Assembly (NCBI GenBank): GCA_903927005.1
Contig: CAIYLH010000070.1
Location: forward strand, 114,484-178,483
From: an uncultured Pseudomonadota bacterium
GTDB taxonomy: Bacteria; Pseudomonadota; Gammaproteobacteria; Steroidobacterales; Steroidobacteraceae
Length of the DNA stretch: 64,000 nucleotides
Reading direction: 5' to 3'
How positions within the stretch are numbered: the first letter of the stretch is position 1; every line of letters starts with the position of its first letter. Below, piece after piece: positions 43,936 to 52,881 of this stretch. Made by a program: the position numbers and the translations under genes. The notes below the pieces were generated by a model. It searched no databases and was not told the DNA's origin. It saw only the letters and a program-made list of their open reading frames with translations.

Positions 43936-44561
43936 TGGCCGCCGTGAGTCTGACCGCACCGATTGAGGCGCTGTTGAACCGCCACCTGCAGGCCTCGACG
44001 CCGGCGCGTGGCATTCTCGCGAACCTGCAGGGTCGTAGCTTTGCACTCGCACTGCAAAGCGGCAGCGGAGCGTCGCTGCTACGGCTTCGCCTCGAGGCTC
44101 ACCTCGACGGTTGCACGGTGGCGACGGGGGAAGCGCCTGCGGATGCAACGGTAAGCGGCACACCATTCGGGCTGGCGGCACTGCTTGCCGGTCGCGCCGA
44201 AGGCCGCTATACCTCCGCCGGCGTCACGATCAGTGGCGACGCCGAGGTCGCGGCAAGCTTCGAGAAGCTACTCAACGCGGCACGACCCGACGTCGAGGCG
44301 GAGCTGGCGCGACTGGTCGGCGAAGTGCCCGCGCACTATGCGGCCCGCACCGCTGCGGGCCTGTTCGAATGGGGACGGCGTGCGGCACGTTCATTCGCTC
44401 GCAGCTCCAGCGAATACCTCACCGAAGAAAGCCGCGACCTCGTGCCGCGTGCGGAACTCGAGGCGCTCCTGGGTGGCGTAGACCACATCCGCGAAGACGT
44501 CGACCGCGCTGCGGCGCGACTAGACCTGCTTGAATCCAGACTCCGGCACAAGGCATCCTAA
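43935..44561 (+). CDS. ubiJ: Ubiquinone biosynthesis accessory factor UbiJ (SCP2-type)
   Basis: UbiJ binds the hydrophobic quinone intermediates by an SCP2 sterol-carrier domain in the aerobic ubiquinone pathway. The 208-residue protein has LTAPIEALLNRHLQASTPAR and the sterol-carrier part (SFALALQSGSG, GLAALLAGRAEG, VTISGDAEVAASFEKLL), followed by a C-terminal helical region with DLVPRAELEALLGGVDHI typical of UbiJ. Position between ubiE and ubiB is the standard order; its partner UbiK is encoded at 22066-22365. Confidence 0.93.
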   Translation: MAAVSLTAPIEALLNRHLQASTPARGILANLQGRSFALALQSGSGASLLRLRLEAHLDGCTVATGEAPADATVSGTPFGLAALLAGRAEGRYTSAGVTISGDAEVAASFEKLLNAARPDVEAELARLVGEVPAHYAARTAAGLFEWGRRAARSFARSSSEYLTEESRDLVPRAELEALLGGVDHIREDVDRAAARLDLLESRLRHKAS

Positions 44562-44566
44562 AAGCG

Positions 44567-46201
44567 ATGATGAGCCTAAGCGTCGCGAGGCGCCTGATCG
44601 AGATCCAGCGAGTGCTGGTGCGTCATGGACTGGATGAGTTCGTGACGGCGACCCACCTCTACCGGCCGCTGCGGTTCCTCTACTTCCTGCAGCCGTCGAC
44701 CTGGTCCGAGCGGCGTCGCGGCGCCTCGCGCGGCGAGCGCCTGCGGCTCGCGCTAGAGGAGCTCGGACCCATCTTCATCAAGTTCGGCCAGGCCGTCTCT
44801 ACGCGCCGTGACCTGCTGCCAACGGACATCGCCGACGAACTGGCGAAGTTGCAGGACAGGGTGCCGCCTTTCCCGGACGCCGCCGCGCTCGCGGCGATCG
44901 AGCGCTCGCTGGGCCAGCCGGTCGATGCCGTATTCGGCTCATTTGAGACCTCGCCGCTCGCCGCCGCATCGATCGCACAGGTGCACGGCGCAACGCTGAA
45001 GGACGGCCGCGAGGTTGTCGTCAAGGTGCTGCGCCCAGGCATGCACGCGATCATCCGGCGAGACCTTGAGGTTCTGTACGCCTTCGCTCGCCTCGCCCTC
45101 GCCTACGTGCCAGACGCGGCTCGGCTGCGGCCGCTGGAGGTCGTCGGCGAGTATGACAAGACGATCATGGATGAGCTCGACCTGATGCGCGAGGCGGCCA
45201 ACGCCGCCCAGCTACGGCGAAATTTCGCAGGCTCCCCGCTGCTCTACGTCCCCGAGGTGCATTTCGACCTGTGCCGCAGCGACGTACTGGTGATGGAGCG
45301 CATCCGCGGCATCCAGATCAGCAACATGGATCGACTGCGCGAACTGCAGGTCGACTTCCAGAAACTCGCGGAGCACGGCGTGGAGATCTTCTTCACGCAA
45401 ATGCTGCATCACAACTTCTTCCACGCCGACATGCACCCGGGCAACATCTTCGTGCTCGCGGACGATCCGAAAAACCCGCGCTATGCCGCGGTCGACTTCG
45501 GCATCATCGGCACCCTCGAGCCGCGCGATCTGGAATACATCGCCGGTAATTTCATGGCGTTCTTCGAGCGCGACTATAGGCGCATCGCCGAGCTGCACAT
45601 CGAAAGTGGCTGGGTGCCAGCCGGCGCCCGCGTCAACGAACTCGAAAGCGCCGTACGAACGGTCTGCGAACCTATTTTCCAGAAGCCGCTAGACCAGATT
45701 TCCTTCGGCATCGTCCTGCTCAGACTGTTCGAGGTCGCACGCCGCTTCCAGATGACAGTGCAGCCGCAGTTGGTGCTGTTGCAAAAGACGCTGCTCAACA
45801 TCGAGGGGCTGGGCCGCGATCTGTATCCGCAGCTCGACCTTTGGAAGACTGCGCAGCCACTGATGCGCGAGTGGTACCGCCGCCGACTGCGGCCGCGGGC
45901 ACTACTCAAGGACGCCCGCCATCACCTGCCGGAAGTCATAGAGTCGCTGCGCGCAACGCCCCCGCTGCTACGGCGGCTGGTGCGTGAGGCCGAGGCAAGC
46001 CCGAGGCTGATCGGCTCGCGCGACGCTGGCCAGGCGCAGGTGGCGGAGGCCGTGCGCGCCAGCGGCCGTCGCCGCGATCAAACCATCATCGCAGCCACGG
46101 TGCTCGCGCTCGGCGTGCTGTGGCTGGCAGTCGCGGAGCCGTGGTGGCCGGGTGGGCTCGCGGCCGCGGCCGCGGTGGGCTTCCTGCTGGCGCGACGCTA
46201 G
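44567..46201 (+). CDS. ubiB: Ubiquinone biosynthesis atypical kinase UbiB
   Basis: UbiB is an atypical protein-kinase-like ATPase of the ubiquinone pathway, anchored in the inner membrane. The signature KxGQ is seen in FIKFGQAVSTRRDLLP; the alanine-rich loop AAASIAQVHGATLKDG with VVVKVLRPGM follows, then EADLMREAAN-like sequence, HADMHPGNIFV and AAVDFGIIGTL with the metal-binding DFG. Two transmembrane helices at the C-terminus (about residues 507-543) anchor it. At 544 residues it is normal. No terminator was seen; the convergent fusion-protein gene ends six bases downstream. Confidence 0.97.
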   Translation: MMSLSVARRLIEIQRVLVRHGLDEFVTATHLYRPLRFLYFLQPSTWSERRRGASRGERLRLALEELGPIFIKFGQAVSTRRDLLPTDIADELAKLQDRVPPFPDAAALAAIERSLGQPVDAVFGSFETSPLAAASIAQVHGATLKDGREVVVKVLRPGMHAIIRRDLEVLYAFARLALAYVPDAARLRPLEVVGEYDKTIMDELDLMREAANAAQLRRNFAGSPLLYVPEVHFDLCRSDVLVMERIRGIQISNMDRLRELQVDFQKLAEHGVEIFFTQMLHHNFFHADMHPGNIFVLADDPKNPRYAAVDFGIIGTLEPRDLEYIAGNFMAFFERDYRRIAELHIESGWVPAGARVNELESAVRTVCEPIFQKPLDQISFGIVLLRLFEVARRFQMTVQPQLVLLQKTLLNIEGLGRDLYPQLDLWKTAQPLMREWYRRRLRPRALLKDARHHLPEVIESLRATPPLLRRLVREAEASPRLIGSRDAGQAQVAEAVRASGRRRDQTIIAATVLALGVLWLAVAEPWWPGGLAAAAAVGFLLARR

Positions 46202-46206
46202 CCCCG

Positions 46207-47781
46207 CTAGGGAACGGTCCAGTCGGTGACGGCCGTCACCGACGGCTCGTCGCCTACCCCCAGCCGCACGAGATAGCCGCCCTTCGAGGCAAAGCGCTGC
46301 CCGGGCGCGAGCCCGAGGCGCGCGTAATACCCCTCTGGCAGACGCCGCCCGAGCATCATCTCCAGCCGCTCCAGCAAGAACTCCGGCACGTAGGCATCAC
46401 CGACGTGGTCGAGTATGCCCGCCAAAATACGACACGCTGTCCAGGTATCTGTCTGCAGCCTTGGAAAGGTCGGCGGCAATCCGTGTGTCTGCAGCCAACT
46501 GCGCGCCAGGCGCTGGCGCACCTCGCGGCGTTCAGGCAAGTCCACCGCATAGGAAAACTCAGCATGGTCGCGCCAGGCCGCAGGTAGCGGCGCGTCTTCC
46601 AGCCCCCCCATCAGCCCGGAGGCCAGCACCCGCCCCGAAGGCGGCGCGCCAAGCAAGCGCAGGTCAGCCGGCCGCAGCCACAGTAGTAACGTGTCGCCAG
46701 CATCAAGGCCGGCCAACGCAGACTCGAGCGTAGCCGCAGGCGTCAGGTCCGCATCGACCGGCGGCAGCGACCGGTCGATGAACTCGGCGCCTAGACCTGC
46801 TAAACGCAGGCGTGCGGCGCCCGCGGCGCCGGCGTCGCCGCGGCGGTATACCTGCACGATCCTGCCGCCTGCGTAGTGGCGCAGCCGCGCGGCGAAGAGG
46901 TCCGCCTCTAGCAGCACGCCGCGCGAGAAGTAGACCGGGTAGAAGTCCTGCTCGGCGACTACCGGCACGTCGATATTCGGGAACAGGCAGGGAACTCGGC
47001 GGCTCTGGCAGAACGCGTGCACCGGCGCCCACTCCCCGCGGCCAATGCCGGAGATCACCGCAAAAACGGGCTGCCGGGCCTGAAACTCAGCCAACTGCCG
47101 CTCCCAGTCGTCCGGCGCGCCGGTCAACGTCCAGACGTGCAACTGCCAGACGCGCGCTATGTGGCGGCCGGGCCGGCCCTCGGTGCGCGCATCCTGCACC
47201 TGCACTGCCGCCAATTCGCGTTGGATTGCGAAGTAGCGCTGCAATACCTGCAGCATCGCGTCCCGCGCCCCCGGGTCGGCATCAGGCGCGACGACGGTCG
47301 CGAACTGCAGCTCGGTTGCGGTAACGCCAGCAACAACCGCCGCGCCCAACTCACTGAGGTAGGCCGCCAGCGTGGCGCTCGCGCCCGCATCGAGCCGGTA
47401 GCGCGGCATCAACGGGCTCAGCGTGCGGCCGTCCGGTCGTATGCCGGTAGCGAGTGTCTGCGCCAACGATGCGGCCGTGTACGCGTAGACATTCGGTAGC
47501 ACGCCGGGCGGATGCGGCAGCTCAGAGTCGCGCTCGTTGACCGGCCCGGAACGAAACAGGTAGCGACCGATGATCGGCGGCACGACCACGTCACCCTCGC
47601 GAGTGCCGAGGCCACTGGGTCTATGGCACTGGACGCACGCAGCGTCCACGCCACGGCTCACGACGCCACCGGGTCGTTGCGCCTCCAGCTCGCCGCCGTC
47701 CGGCAGGCGACCTGTGAGGTAGAGGGCGGCGCCGTTGGTATCCTGGCTCGGCGCGGCAATCGCTGCCAGCGACCACGTCAC
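46207..47781 (-). CDS. Cytochrome c / type 1 periplasmic binding protein fusion, paralogue A
   Basis: The protein joins an N-terminal cytochrome c domain (haem site C49-V-Q-C52-H53; likely axial methionine in SPLMPRY) to a type 1 periplasmic binding fold starting near TATELQFATVVAPDADPGAR, with FAVISGIGRGEWAPVHAFCQ and a Cys pair (CQSRRVPC). About 40% of positions agree with the protein at 49549-51213 by eye, over the whole length. The GTG at 47781 gives 524 residues but cuts off the hydrophobic core of the signal peptide: upstream the frame continues SAILSLLLVTWSLAAIAA, so translation probably starts earlier at a non-ATG codon. No binding ligand can be named. Confidence 0.8.
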   Translation of the reverse strand: MTWSLAAIAAPSQDTNGAALYLTGRLPDGGELEAQRPGGVVSRGVDAACVQCHRPSGLGTREGDVVVPPIIGRYLFRSGPVNERDSELPHPPGVLPNVYAYTAASLAQTLATGIRPDGRTLSPLMPRYRLDAGASATLAAYLSELGAAVVAGVTATELQFATVVAPDADPGARDAMLQVLQRYFAIQRELAAVQVQDARTEGRPGRHIARVWQLHVWTLTGAPDDWERQLAEFQARQPVFAVISGIGRGEWAPVHAFCQSRRVPCLFPNIDVPVVAEQDFYPVYFSRGVLLEADLFAARLRHYAGGRIVQVYRRGDAGAAGAARLRLAGLGAEFIDRSLPPVDADLTPAATLESALAGLDAGDTLLLWLRPADLRLLGAPPSGRVLASGLMGGLEDAPLPAAWRDHAEFSYAVDLPERREVRQRLARSWLQTHGLPPTFPRLQTDTWTACRILAGILDHVGDAYVPEFLLERLEMMLGRRLPEGYYARLGLAPGQRFASKGGYLVRLGVGDEPSVTAVTDWTVP

Positions 47782-47854
47782 GAGCAGCAGGGACAGGATC
47801 GCGCTGTAGGGCGCTCCGGCCTGCGGCGCGCGCTTGTCGCGCGCCGAACGTCGG

Positions 47855-48526
47855 CTAGTGCCTGGCGATGAGATCTTGATACTCAGCCAGCAGCTCGTCG
47901 GCGCTTGCGAAGCCGTCGAAGCGAACCCACTGCTTGCTATGCGCGGCGCGCATCAGCGTCAGCGGGCCATGGTTCATCTTGTCGCCACGATAGGCGTCGA
48001 AGCTACGCTGCACCGCGACGCTCGCCTCGACCGTGCCGGTGTAATGCTCCCAGTTCGGGCCAGCGTGGAACTTCTGTGCGTACTCGACCAGCCGCGCCGG
48101 CGTGTCCTGCTCTGGATCAATCGAGAAGGACACGAGGTGCACCTTGGCCTTCGCGGCGCCGAGCTTCGACTGAAATTGCGCGAACACCTGACTCGACAGC
48201 GGGCAGATGGTCGTGCACGTCGTGTAGATGAAGTTCACCAGCACCGGACGGTCATCGCCAATCGCATCCTTCAGCGAAACGGCCTTGCCGTCCTGCCGGA
48301 CCAGCCGCACGTCGGGTAGCGTGTACTCAATCTCGGAGCGCCGGATCGACTGCTGCGACTGCTGCTGCATCATCTGCCGATGGTGGGCGTGTGGATCTGC
48401 AGCGTCGGGGGCATCGGCGCGCGCGAGACCAGCCGCTCCGACGAGCGCGAAGACGGCGACCGCCGCGAATGCCCTGACGACAGAAAGACTGGTGGCACTC
48501 GAATGGCGGCGTTCACGTACGGTCAC
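47855..48526 (-). CDS. SCO1/SenC/PrrC family copper chaperone
   Basis: SCO proteins deliver copper to the CuA site of cytochrome oxidase or act as thiol-disulfide proteins in the periplasm. The thioredoxin-like domain has the copper ligands C104 and C108 (YTTCTTICPL) and a histidine H186 (KMNHGPLTLM). A frame open to 48577 exists, but the GTG at 48526 with GAGGGAGA just before it is the likely start and gives 223 residues and a normal signal peptide (AVAVFALVGAAGLARA). A His/Met-rich stretch (HAHHRQMMQQQ) follows the signal. It lies between the two cytochrome fusions. Confidence 0.92.
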   Translation of the reverse strand: MTVRERRHSSATSLSVVRAFAAVAVFALVGAAGLARADAPDAADPHAHHRQMMQQQSQQSIRRSEIEYTLPDVRLVRQDGKAVSLKDAIGDDRPVLVNFIYTTCTTICPLSSQVFAQFQSKLGAAKAKVHLVSFSIDPEQDTPARLVEYAQKFHAGPNWEHYTGTVEASVAVQRSFDAYRGDKMNHGPLTLMRAAHSKQWVRFDGFASADELLAEYQDLIARH

Positions 48527-48734
48527 GGCGTTCTCCCTCGGCGCAGCTACAGCCCGGGCGCCGGCGGGAATCGCCACGCGCCTGTGGGCGGTTTCAGGTA
48601 CCCATTATAACCCGGCCGACGTAGTCCGCCGCGAACGGACGTCTACGCAGCCGCCCCCCCGGCGCGGGAAGCGGGTATATCGCAGTATGATGGGGCTGGC
48701 CTTGCCTCATGCTCAGGACCAGAAGGAACTACCG
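48527..48734. promoter_or_regulatory. Divergent promoter region between SCO and FKBP genes
   Basis: On the minus strand a perfect TATAAT lies at 48609-48604, about 78 bases before the SCO start. On the plus strand TATGAT lies at 48686-48691 and AAGGA at about 48723-48727, seven bases before the FKBP ATG. Neither has a good -35. Confidence 0.5.
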
Positions 48735-49544
48735 ATGCGGTTAATGAAGATTCCCGTCAGGCAACGCGTGATCGCGCTGCTGGTTGCCAGCCTGCTCAGC
48801 CAGGCGGCACTCGCCGCAGCGACCGAAAGCGCGCCCCCCGCCGCGGCAATCGATCCAAGAGCCGCGCCGGTGCCCCCGGAACTCGGCAGCTATCATGTCG
48901 GCCTCATGCTCGGCAGCCAGCTGGAGCACAACGGTCTGGCGCCACTGCTGTCGTCCGAACAACTAATTAAAGGCCTCCGCGACGGTCTGGGTGGCAGGCA
49001 GCTCACTGCGGAGGAGCGTGAGCTTGCGTTGCGTTTCATGCGTGACGCCCGCGGCAATCTGGCGCGCAAGAATCAGGCAGCGGCGCTGGAATTCCTGGAG
49101 AAGAACGGCAAGCAGCCCGGCATCCTGACGATGCCCTCCGGCCTGCAGTACCGGATCCTCGCCGCCGGCGAGCCGACGGGAAAGTCACCGTCGCCGACCG
49201 ACCAGGTCACTGTGCGTTACAAGGCGAGCCTCGCCGATGGCACCGAATTTGATCGCTCGGAAAGCCACGAACGGCCAGCAACGTTTCGCGTCAACACCGT
49301 CTTTAAGGGCTGGCAGGAAGCGTTCCAGTCCATGAAGCCGGGCGCAAAGTGGCAGCTATTCGTGCCGCCGGAACTCGGCTATGGCGCCAACTCACCGCCG
49401 CAGGTGCCCCCGGGCGCGCTGCTGGTCTATGAGCTGGAACTGCTGAGCGTGGATTCGACGCCGCCGGTCGACGCGAACGGAGTCAAGATCGGGACTGCGC
49501 CGAAGGCGCCATCCAAGGCTGCGCCAGCCGTCACGCCGCACTGA
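48735..49544 (+). CDS. FKBP-type peptidyl-prolyl isomerase, periplasmic (FkpA/Mip-like)
   Basis: The 269-residue isomerase catalyses prolyl bond rotation during folding of exported proteins. A signal peptide covers about residues 1-27 (VIALLVASLLSQAALAA). An FKBP_N dimerisation region with helices (LMLGSQLEHNGLAPLLSSEQ) precedes the FKBP domain from about residue 137: PTDQVTVRYKASLADGTEFD, FRVNTVFKGWQEAFQSMKPG and VPPELGYGANSPPQVPPGAL. It is the only plus-strand gene in the 46-54 kb cluster, divergent from SCO. AAGGA precedes the ATG at 48735. Confidence 0.93.
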   Translation: MRLMKIPVRQRVIALLVASLLSQAALAAATESAPPAAAIDPRAAPVPPELGSYHVGLMLGSQLEHNGLAPLLSSEQLIKGLRDGLGGRQLTAEERELALRFMRDARGNLARKNQAAALEFLEKNGKQPGILTMPSGLQYRILAAGEPTGKSPSPTDQVTVRYKASLADGTEFDRSESHERPATFRVNTVFKGWQEAFQSMKPGAKWQLFVPPELGYGANSPPQVPPGALLVYELELLSVDSTPPVDANGVKIGTAPKAPSKAAPAVTPH

Positions 49545-49548
49545 CCGC

Positions 49549-51213
49549 TCAGGGCGTCAGCCACTCCCCGTCGGGCACCAGCCGTTTGGCGCCCGACGGA
49601 TCGAAACGCATGACGTAGCCACCCTTCGAGGCGAACCGCTGGTGAGGCCCTAGGGTCAACCGCGGGTAGTAGCCAGTTAGGATGCGGTGCTCAACCGTTT
49701 CCTGCAGGCTCTCGATGAGGTAGTCCGGGATAAACGCATCAACCATGTGCTTGAGCGTCTCCGACAGTAGTCCGCAAGCAAGGTACGTATCGGCCTGCAC
49801 TTGCTCCGCGACCACTTCGATCTTGCGGATCCGAAACCAACCGAGCGCGAAGTCAACGCGCACACGCCGGCGATCCGAGACATCGAATGGATAGGCAATA
49901 CGGGAGCGTTCGCGCCACTGATCTGGAACCGTGATCGCGTCGAGCCCACCCATCAGACCGGACAGATACACCGCCCCGGACGGTGGTGGGGATCCCGCCA
50001 GCGCCGCAAGATCTGCTGGCCGCAGCCACAACACCGTTGTCAGGCCAGCTGCATCGTCACGTAGCGCAGCGACGACCGCGCTGATGGCCGCGCGGGCGGG
50101 AATCGCCCGACCGACAACAGTGACGCCACGCGCCTCAAGCTGCTTCGCGAACGCCCGGGCGGCGCCTTCACCGACATCGCCCACACGATAGATCTGCCGC
50201 ACGCGCGTGGCCGTGGCTGGCAGGGTCGCGGCGATCATGTCCGCCTCGAGCAGTACGCCGCGCGAGAAGTAGAGCGAGTGAAACTTGCGGTCGCCGTCTG
50301 CTGGCGGCTGCTCGAGGTTCGGAAACAGACAGGGGACGGCCTGCTGTTCGCAGAACGCGTCGACCGGCGCCCAATTACTTCCGCCAATGCCGGAGATCAC
50401 TGCGAACACCGGCTCTGCCGCGAACTTCGTCTGCAGTTGCTCCGTCCAGGTCGAGGCTGGGCCCGTCAGCTCCCAGGTATGCAACACCCAGCGACGGTTC
50501 ACCCTGAACATGCGCTTGGCGTAAGCGGTAGTGCCGGAGGTCTCCATCGTCTGCGCTGCAGCGCCGCGCGGCGCGATGTTGCGGTCCTCAAAGAAATGTT
50601 GCAGCACCTCAAGCACCGCGCGGCGCTTGAGCGGATCGGCATCGGGCGTGACGATGGTCGCAAAGTGCAGCTCAGTGGAGGTTACGCCTGGCACTCGCGA
50701 CCGCTCTAGACTGCGCAGATGCGTAATCAGTGCCGCCATGTCCGTATCGCCAAGCGTGAAGCGCGGCATCAGGTAGCTGAGCGCGTGCCCTTCTGCATCG
50801 ACGCCCTCGCGAATCGCGCGCGCAAGCGTGGCGTCCGTGTAGGCGGCCCGCTCGAGCCGGGCGCCGGGAATGTACGGCAGTTGCAAATCAGCGGCGGTGG
50901 TACGCCCTGGCTCATGGAACAGGAATGCACCGCTAACCGGAGGGATAAGGGTCCGCGCTTCCTTGGCACCAAGTCCACTTCGCTGGTGGCAATTGACGCA
51001 CGCCGACACCTCGCCGCTGACAGGCTCAGCACCGGCCCGGTTGGCCACGAGCGGCATCCCCGAGCCAAGCACACCATGCAGGTAGATCGCCTCGCCTACC
51101 GCCGACCTGGGCGGCCCGGAGGACTCCGGCCGCGCCCGTGCCGCGTACCCGGGCGGCGCTGCCAGCAGGCCAAGCGCCAGCGCGCCGGCCAGGATTCGGC
51201 GCAAGAACTTCAT
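49549..51213 (-). CDS. Cytochrome c / type 1 periplasmic binding protein fusion, paralogue B
   Basis: A signal peptide (MKFLRRILAGALALGLLAAP) is followed by a cytochrome c domain with C72-V-N-C75-H76 and a conserved SYLMPRF methionine, then a type 1 binding fold from about TSTELHFATIVTPDADPLKR, with FAVISGIGGSNWAPVDAFCE, CLFPNLEQPP and FHSLYFSRGVLLEADMIA. The longer frame to 51306 begins with low-complexity sequence, so the ATG at 51213 is chosen (554 residues). Matching landmarks line up with the protein at 46207-47781 throughout, including the ending QRFASKGGYVMRF. It follows the LolA-like genes on the same strand. Confidence 0.85.
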   Translation of the reverse strand: MKFLRRILAGALALGLLAAPPGYAARARPESSGPPRSAVGEAIYLHGVLGSGMPLVANRAGAEPVSGEVSACVNCHQRSGLGAKEARTLIPPVSGAFLFHEPGRTTAADLQLPYIPGARLERAAYTDATLARAIREGVDAEGHALSYLMPRFTLGDTDMAALITHLRSLERSRVPGVTSTELHFATIVTPDADPLKRRAVLEVLQHFFEDRNIAPRGAAAQTMETSGTTAYAKRMFRVNRRWVLHTWELTGPASTWTEQLQTKFAAEPVFAVISGIGGSNWAPVDAFCEQQAVPCLFPNLEQPPADGDRKFHSLYFSRGVLLEADMIAATLPATATRVRQIYRVGDVGEGAARAFAKQLEARGVTVVGRAIPARAAISAVVAALRDDAAGLTTVLWLRPADLAALAGSPPPSGAVYLSGLMGGLDAITVPDQWRERSRIAYPFDVSDRRRVRVDFALGWFRIRKIEVVAEQVQADTYLACGLLSETLKHMVDAFIPDYLIESLQETVEHRILTGYYPRLTLGPHQRFASKGGYVMRFDPSGAKRLVPDGEWLTP

Positions 51214-51226
51214 GCGCTCACGGGCT

Positions 51227-52060
51227 CTACGCCCCGGGCACGGAAGACGGCACACGAATGGGGCCCCCCCGCCGCACCGGCGACGACGGCGGCATGAACG
51301 CACCATCCTCGAGCTTGGGGTTCACCATCACTCGGTCAATCACCAGACTATCTGCGGCCTCAGCGACCGGCTTGTCGCTTGCGCCGCTCACTTCGATGCG
51401 ACGAGCTAACTGCAGCCCGTCGAAGGCCGCGTAGTCCCGGTAGTACACCGACACCGGCCGGCCTGCGACCAGCGGATTAGTTGCCGGACGGTCGTAGCGC
51501 AGTTCGAGGTTCGTCGCGACGTCGATCCAGACTTTGCGCTCTGCACCAGACGGCAGAGTCAGCGACAGCCGGTAAGCCTTGTGTCCCTCAACGCTATCGA
51601 TGCCGTCGAGGCCAGCGGTGACGCCCTTGGCCTGATAGTCGATCAGTGGGCCATCAATGACGAACTCGGTCTTGGCGAATTTTACTTCCTCGGGCGAGAA
51701 CGGCTTCGTCTCCGGGCGGCCGTCACCGGCCGGGCGGACCTTCCAGCCCTTATTGCCGTCAAAAATTCGCGTGAACTGGCTGAACTGTTCCTTGAGCTCG
51801 AAGCGCGTCAGGTTCGGGCGCTTGAGCTGCATCACGAACGGCACGCGTTGACCTTCCTTTTGGCCCGCGCGCTCCAGGTGACCTAGCCAGACCATCGTGT
51901 CGACCCGCCGCCAAGCCTCGACACCACCGCGGGCAGCTACATTGCGCTCGATGACCTCAGCAGCGGTCTTAGCTGCCACCGGAACCGGCGGCGCAGGCTT
52001 CGCGGCCCATGCCGAGCCGCCGACGCCGGCGAGTACGGCCGCCACTAGCAGGCGACGCAT
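51227..52060 (-). CDS. LolA-like exported protein, paralogue 1
   Basis: The 277-residue protein has a signal peptide (LLVAAVLAGVGGSAWAA) and a beta-rich fold of the outer-membrane-lipoprotein-sorting (LolA/LolB) type. Landmarks are RNVAARGGVEAWRRVDTMVW, RPNLTRFELKEQFSQFTRIF, DGNKGWKVRP, GHKAYRLSLTLPSGAERKVW and SVYYRDYAAFDGLQLARRI. It matches the product of 52062-52853 over its whole length. The C-terminal tail (MPPSSPVRRGGPIRVP) is extra. Its ATG is one base after the next gene's stop, so the two are coupled. Confidence 0.8.
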   Translation of the reverse strand: MRRLLVAAVLAGVGGSAWAAKPAPPVPVAAKTAAEVIERNVAARGGVEAWRRVDTMVWLGHLERAGQKEGQRVPFVMQLKRPNLTRFELKEQFSQFTRIFDGNKGWKVRPAGDGRPETKPFSPEEVKFAKTEFVIDGPLIDYQAKGVTAGLDGIDSVEGHKAYRLSLTLPSGAERKVWIDVATNLELRYDRPATNPLVAGRPVSVYYRDYAAFDGLQLARRIEVSGASDKPVAEAADSLVIDRVMVNPKLEDGAFMPPSSPVRRGGPIRVPSSVPGA

Positions 52061-52061
52061 A

Positions 52062-52853
52062 TCAGGGCTTCTTCGTGCCGTCGCCGACGACCGCGCCGGC
52101 CTTCGGCTTGGTGAACAGCGCGTCGTCGAGCGACTCGTTGACAGTGACCTTGGTCACGGTCATGCGGTAAGGCTCTGCGTTCTTCACGCCCTCCACGACC
52201 GTTTCCTGCAGGTGCGGAACAACCAGACCGTGCTCGTTCTTGTAGTCGCGGAAATAGATAACGACATCGTGCATCTTGCCGTCGATCTTGCGCGGCTCGC
52301 CGTCCATCTTCACCTGCAGGAACGTATTCGTGTCGATCCAGACGTGATGCTTTTCGCCATCTCGACGCTTGAGCACGAGCTTGTACGCCGCATGCCCCTC
52401 GACGGGTTCGGTGCCGGCAATCGTAATCTGGGTGCCCTTGGCTACGTAATCGACGAGCGCGCCGTCAAGCTCCTCGCTCGCAGCAGCCGCCTTCGCTTCA
52501 GCGGGCGTGTAATCCTCCGTCTCGTTGCGATTGAGGAACGGTCGCAGCTTCCAGCCCTGCGTTCCGTCATAAACCTGCACGGAGGTCTGCCCCTTGAAGG
52601 TGATCTCCAAACGGCTCTTGTGGCCCCGCTTTTGCTTGAGCACGTACGGCAGCTGATGATTGGGTTTGCCGCCAGCGTCGAGCTGACCCTCAGTCGTGAG
52701 TGTCTTGACGCCACGCCAGGCGGAGAGTCCACCCTGTGCTGCGATGCTCTTTTCGATGATCTGCTCGGCGCCGAGGTTGGCCGCGGCCGCGTGCGCGCCA
52801 GTGGCGGCAACCAGCGACAGCAAGCCGCCGGCAATCAGAGAGGTACGGGTCAT
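52062..52853 (-). CDS. LolA-like exported protein, paralogue 2
   Basis: The 263-residue protein has a signal peptide (SLIAGGLLSLVAATGAHA) and the same fold as its neighbour: KSIAAQGGLSAWRGVKTLTT, RGHKSRLEITFKGQTSVQVY, DGTQGWKLRPF, GHAAYKLVLKRRDGEKHHVW and VVIYFRDYKNEHGLVV. The frame is open to 53117, but the ATG at 52853 gives a clean signal peptide. It is probably a lipid- or apolipoprotein-carrier-like domain; binding partner unknown. Confidence 0.8.
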   Translation of the reverse strand: MTRTSLIAGGLLSLVAATGAHAAAANLGAEQIIEKSIAAQGGLSAWRGVKTLTTEGQLDAGGKPNHQLPYVLKQKRGHKSRLEITFKGQTSVQVYDGTQGWKLRPFLNRNETEDYTPAEAKAAAASEELDGALVDYVAKGTQITIAGTEPVEGHAAYKLVLKRRDGEKHHVWIDTNTFLQVKMDGEPRKIDGKMHDVVIYFRDYKNEHGLVVPHLQETVVEGVKNAEPYRMTVTKVTVNESLDDALFTKPKAGAVVGDGTKKP

Positions 52854-52881
52854 GGCTTCAGTCCTTTGAATCGCGTTTTGT

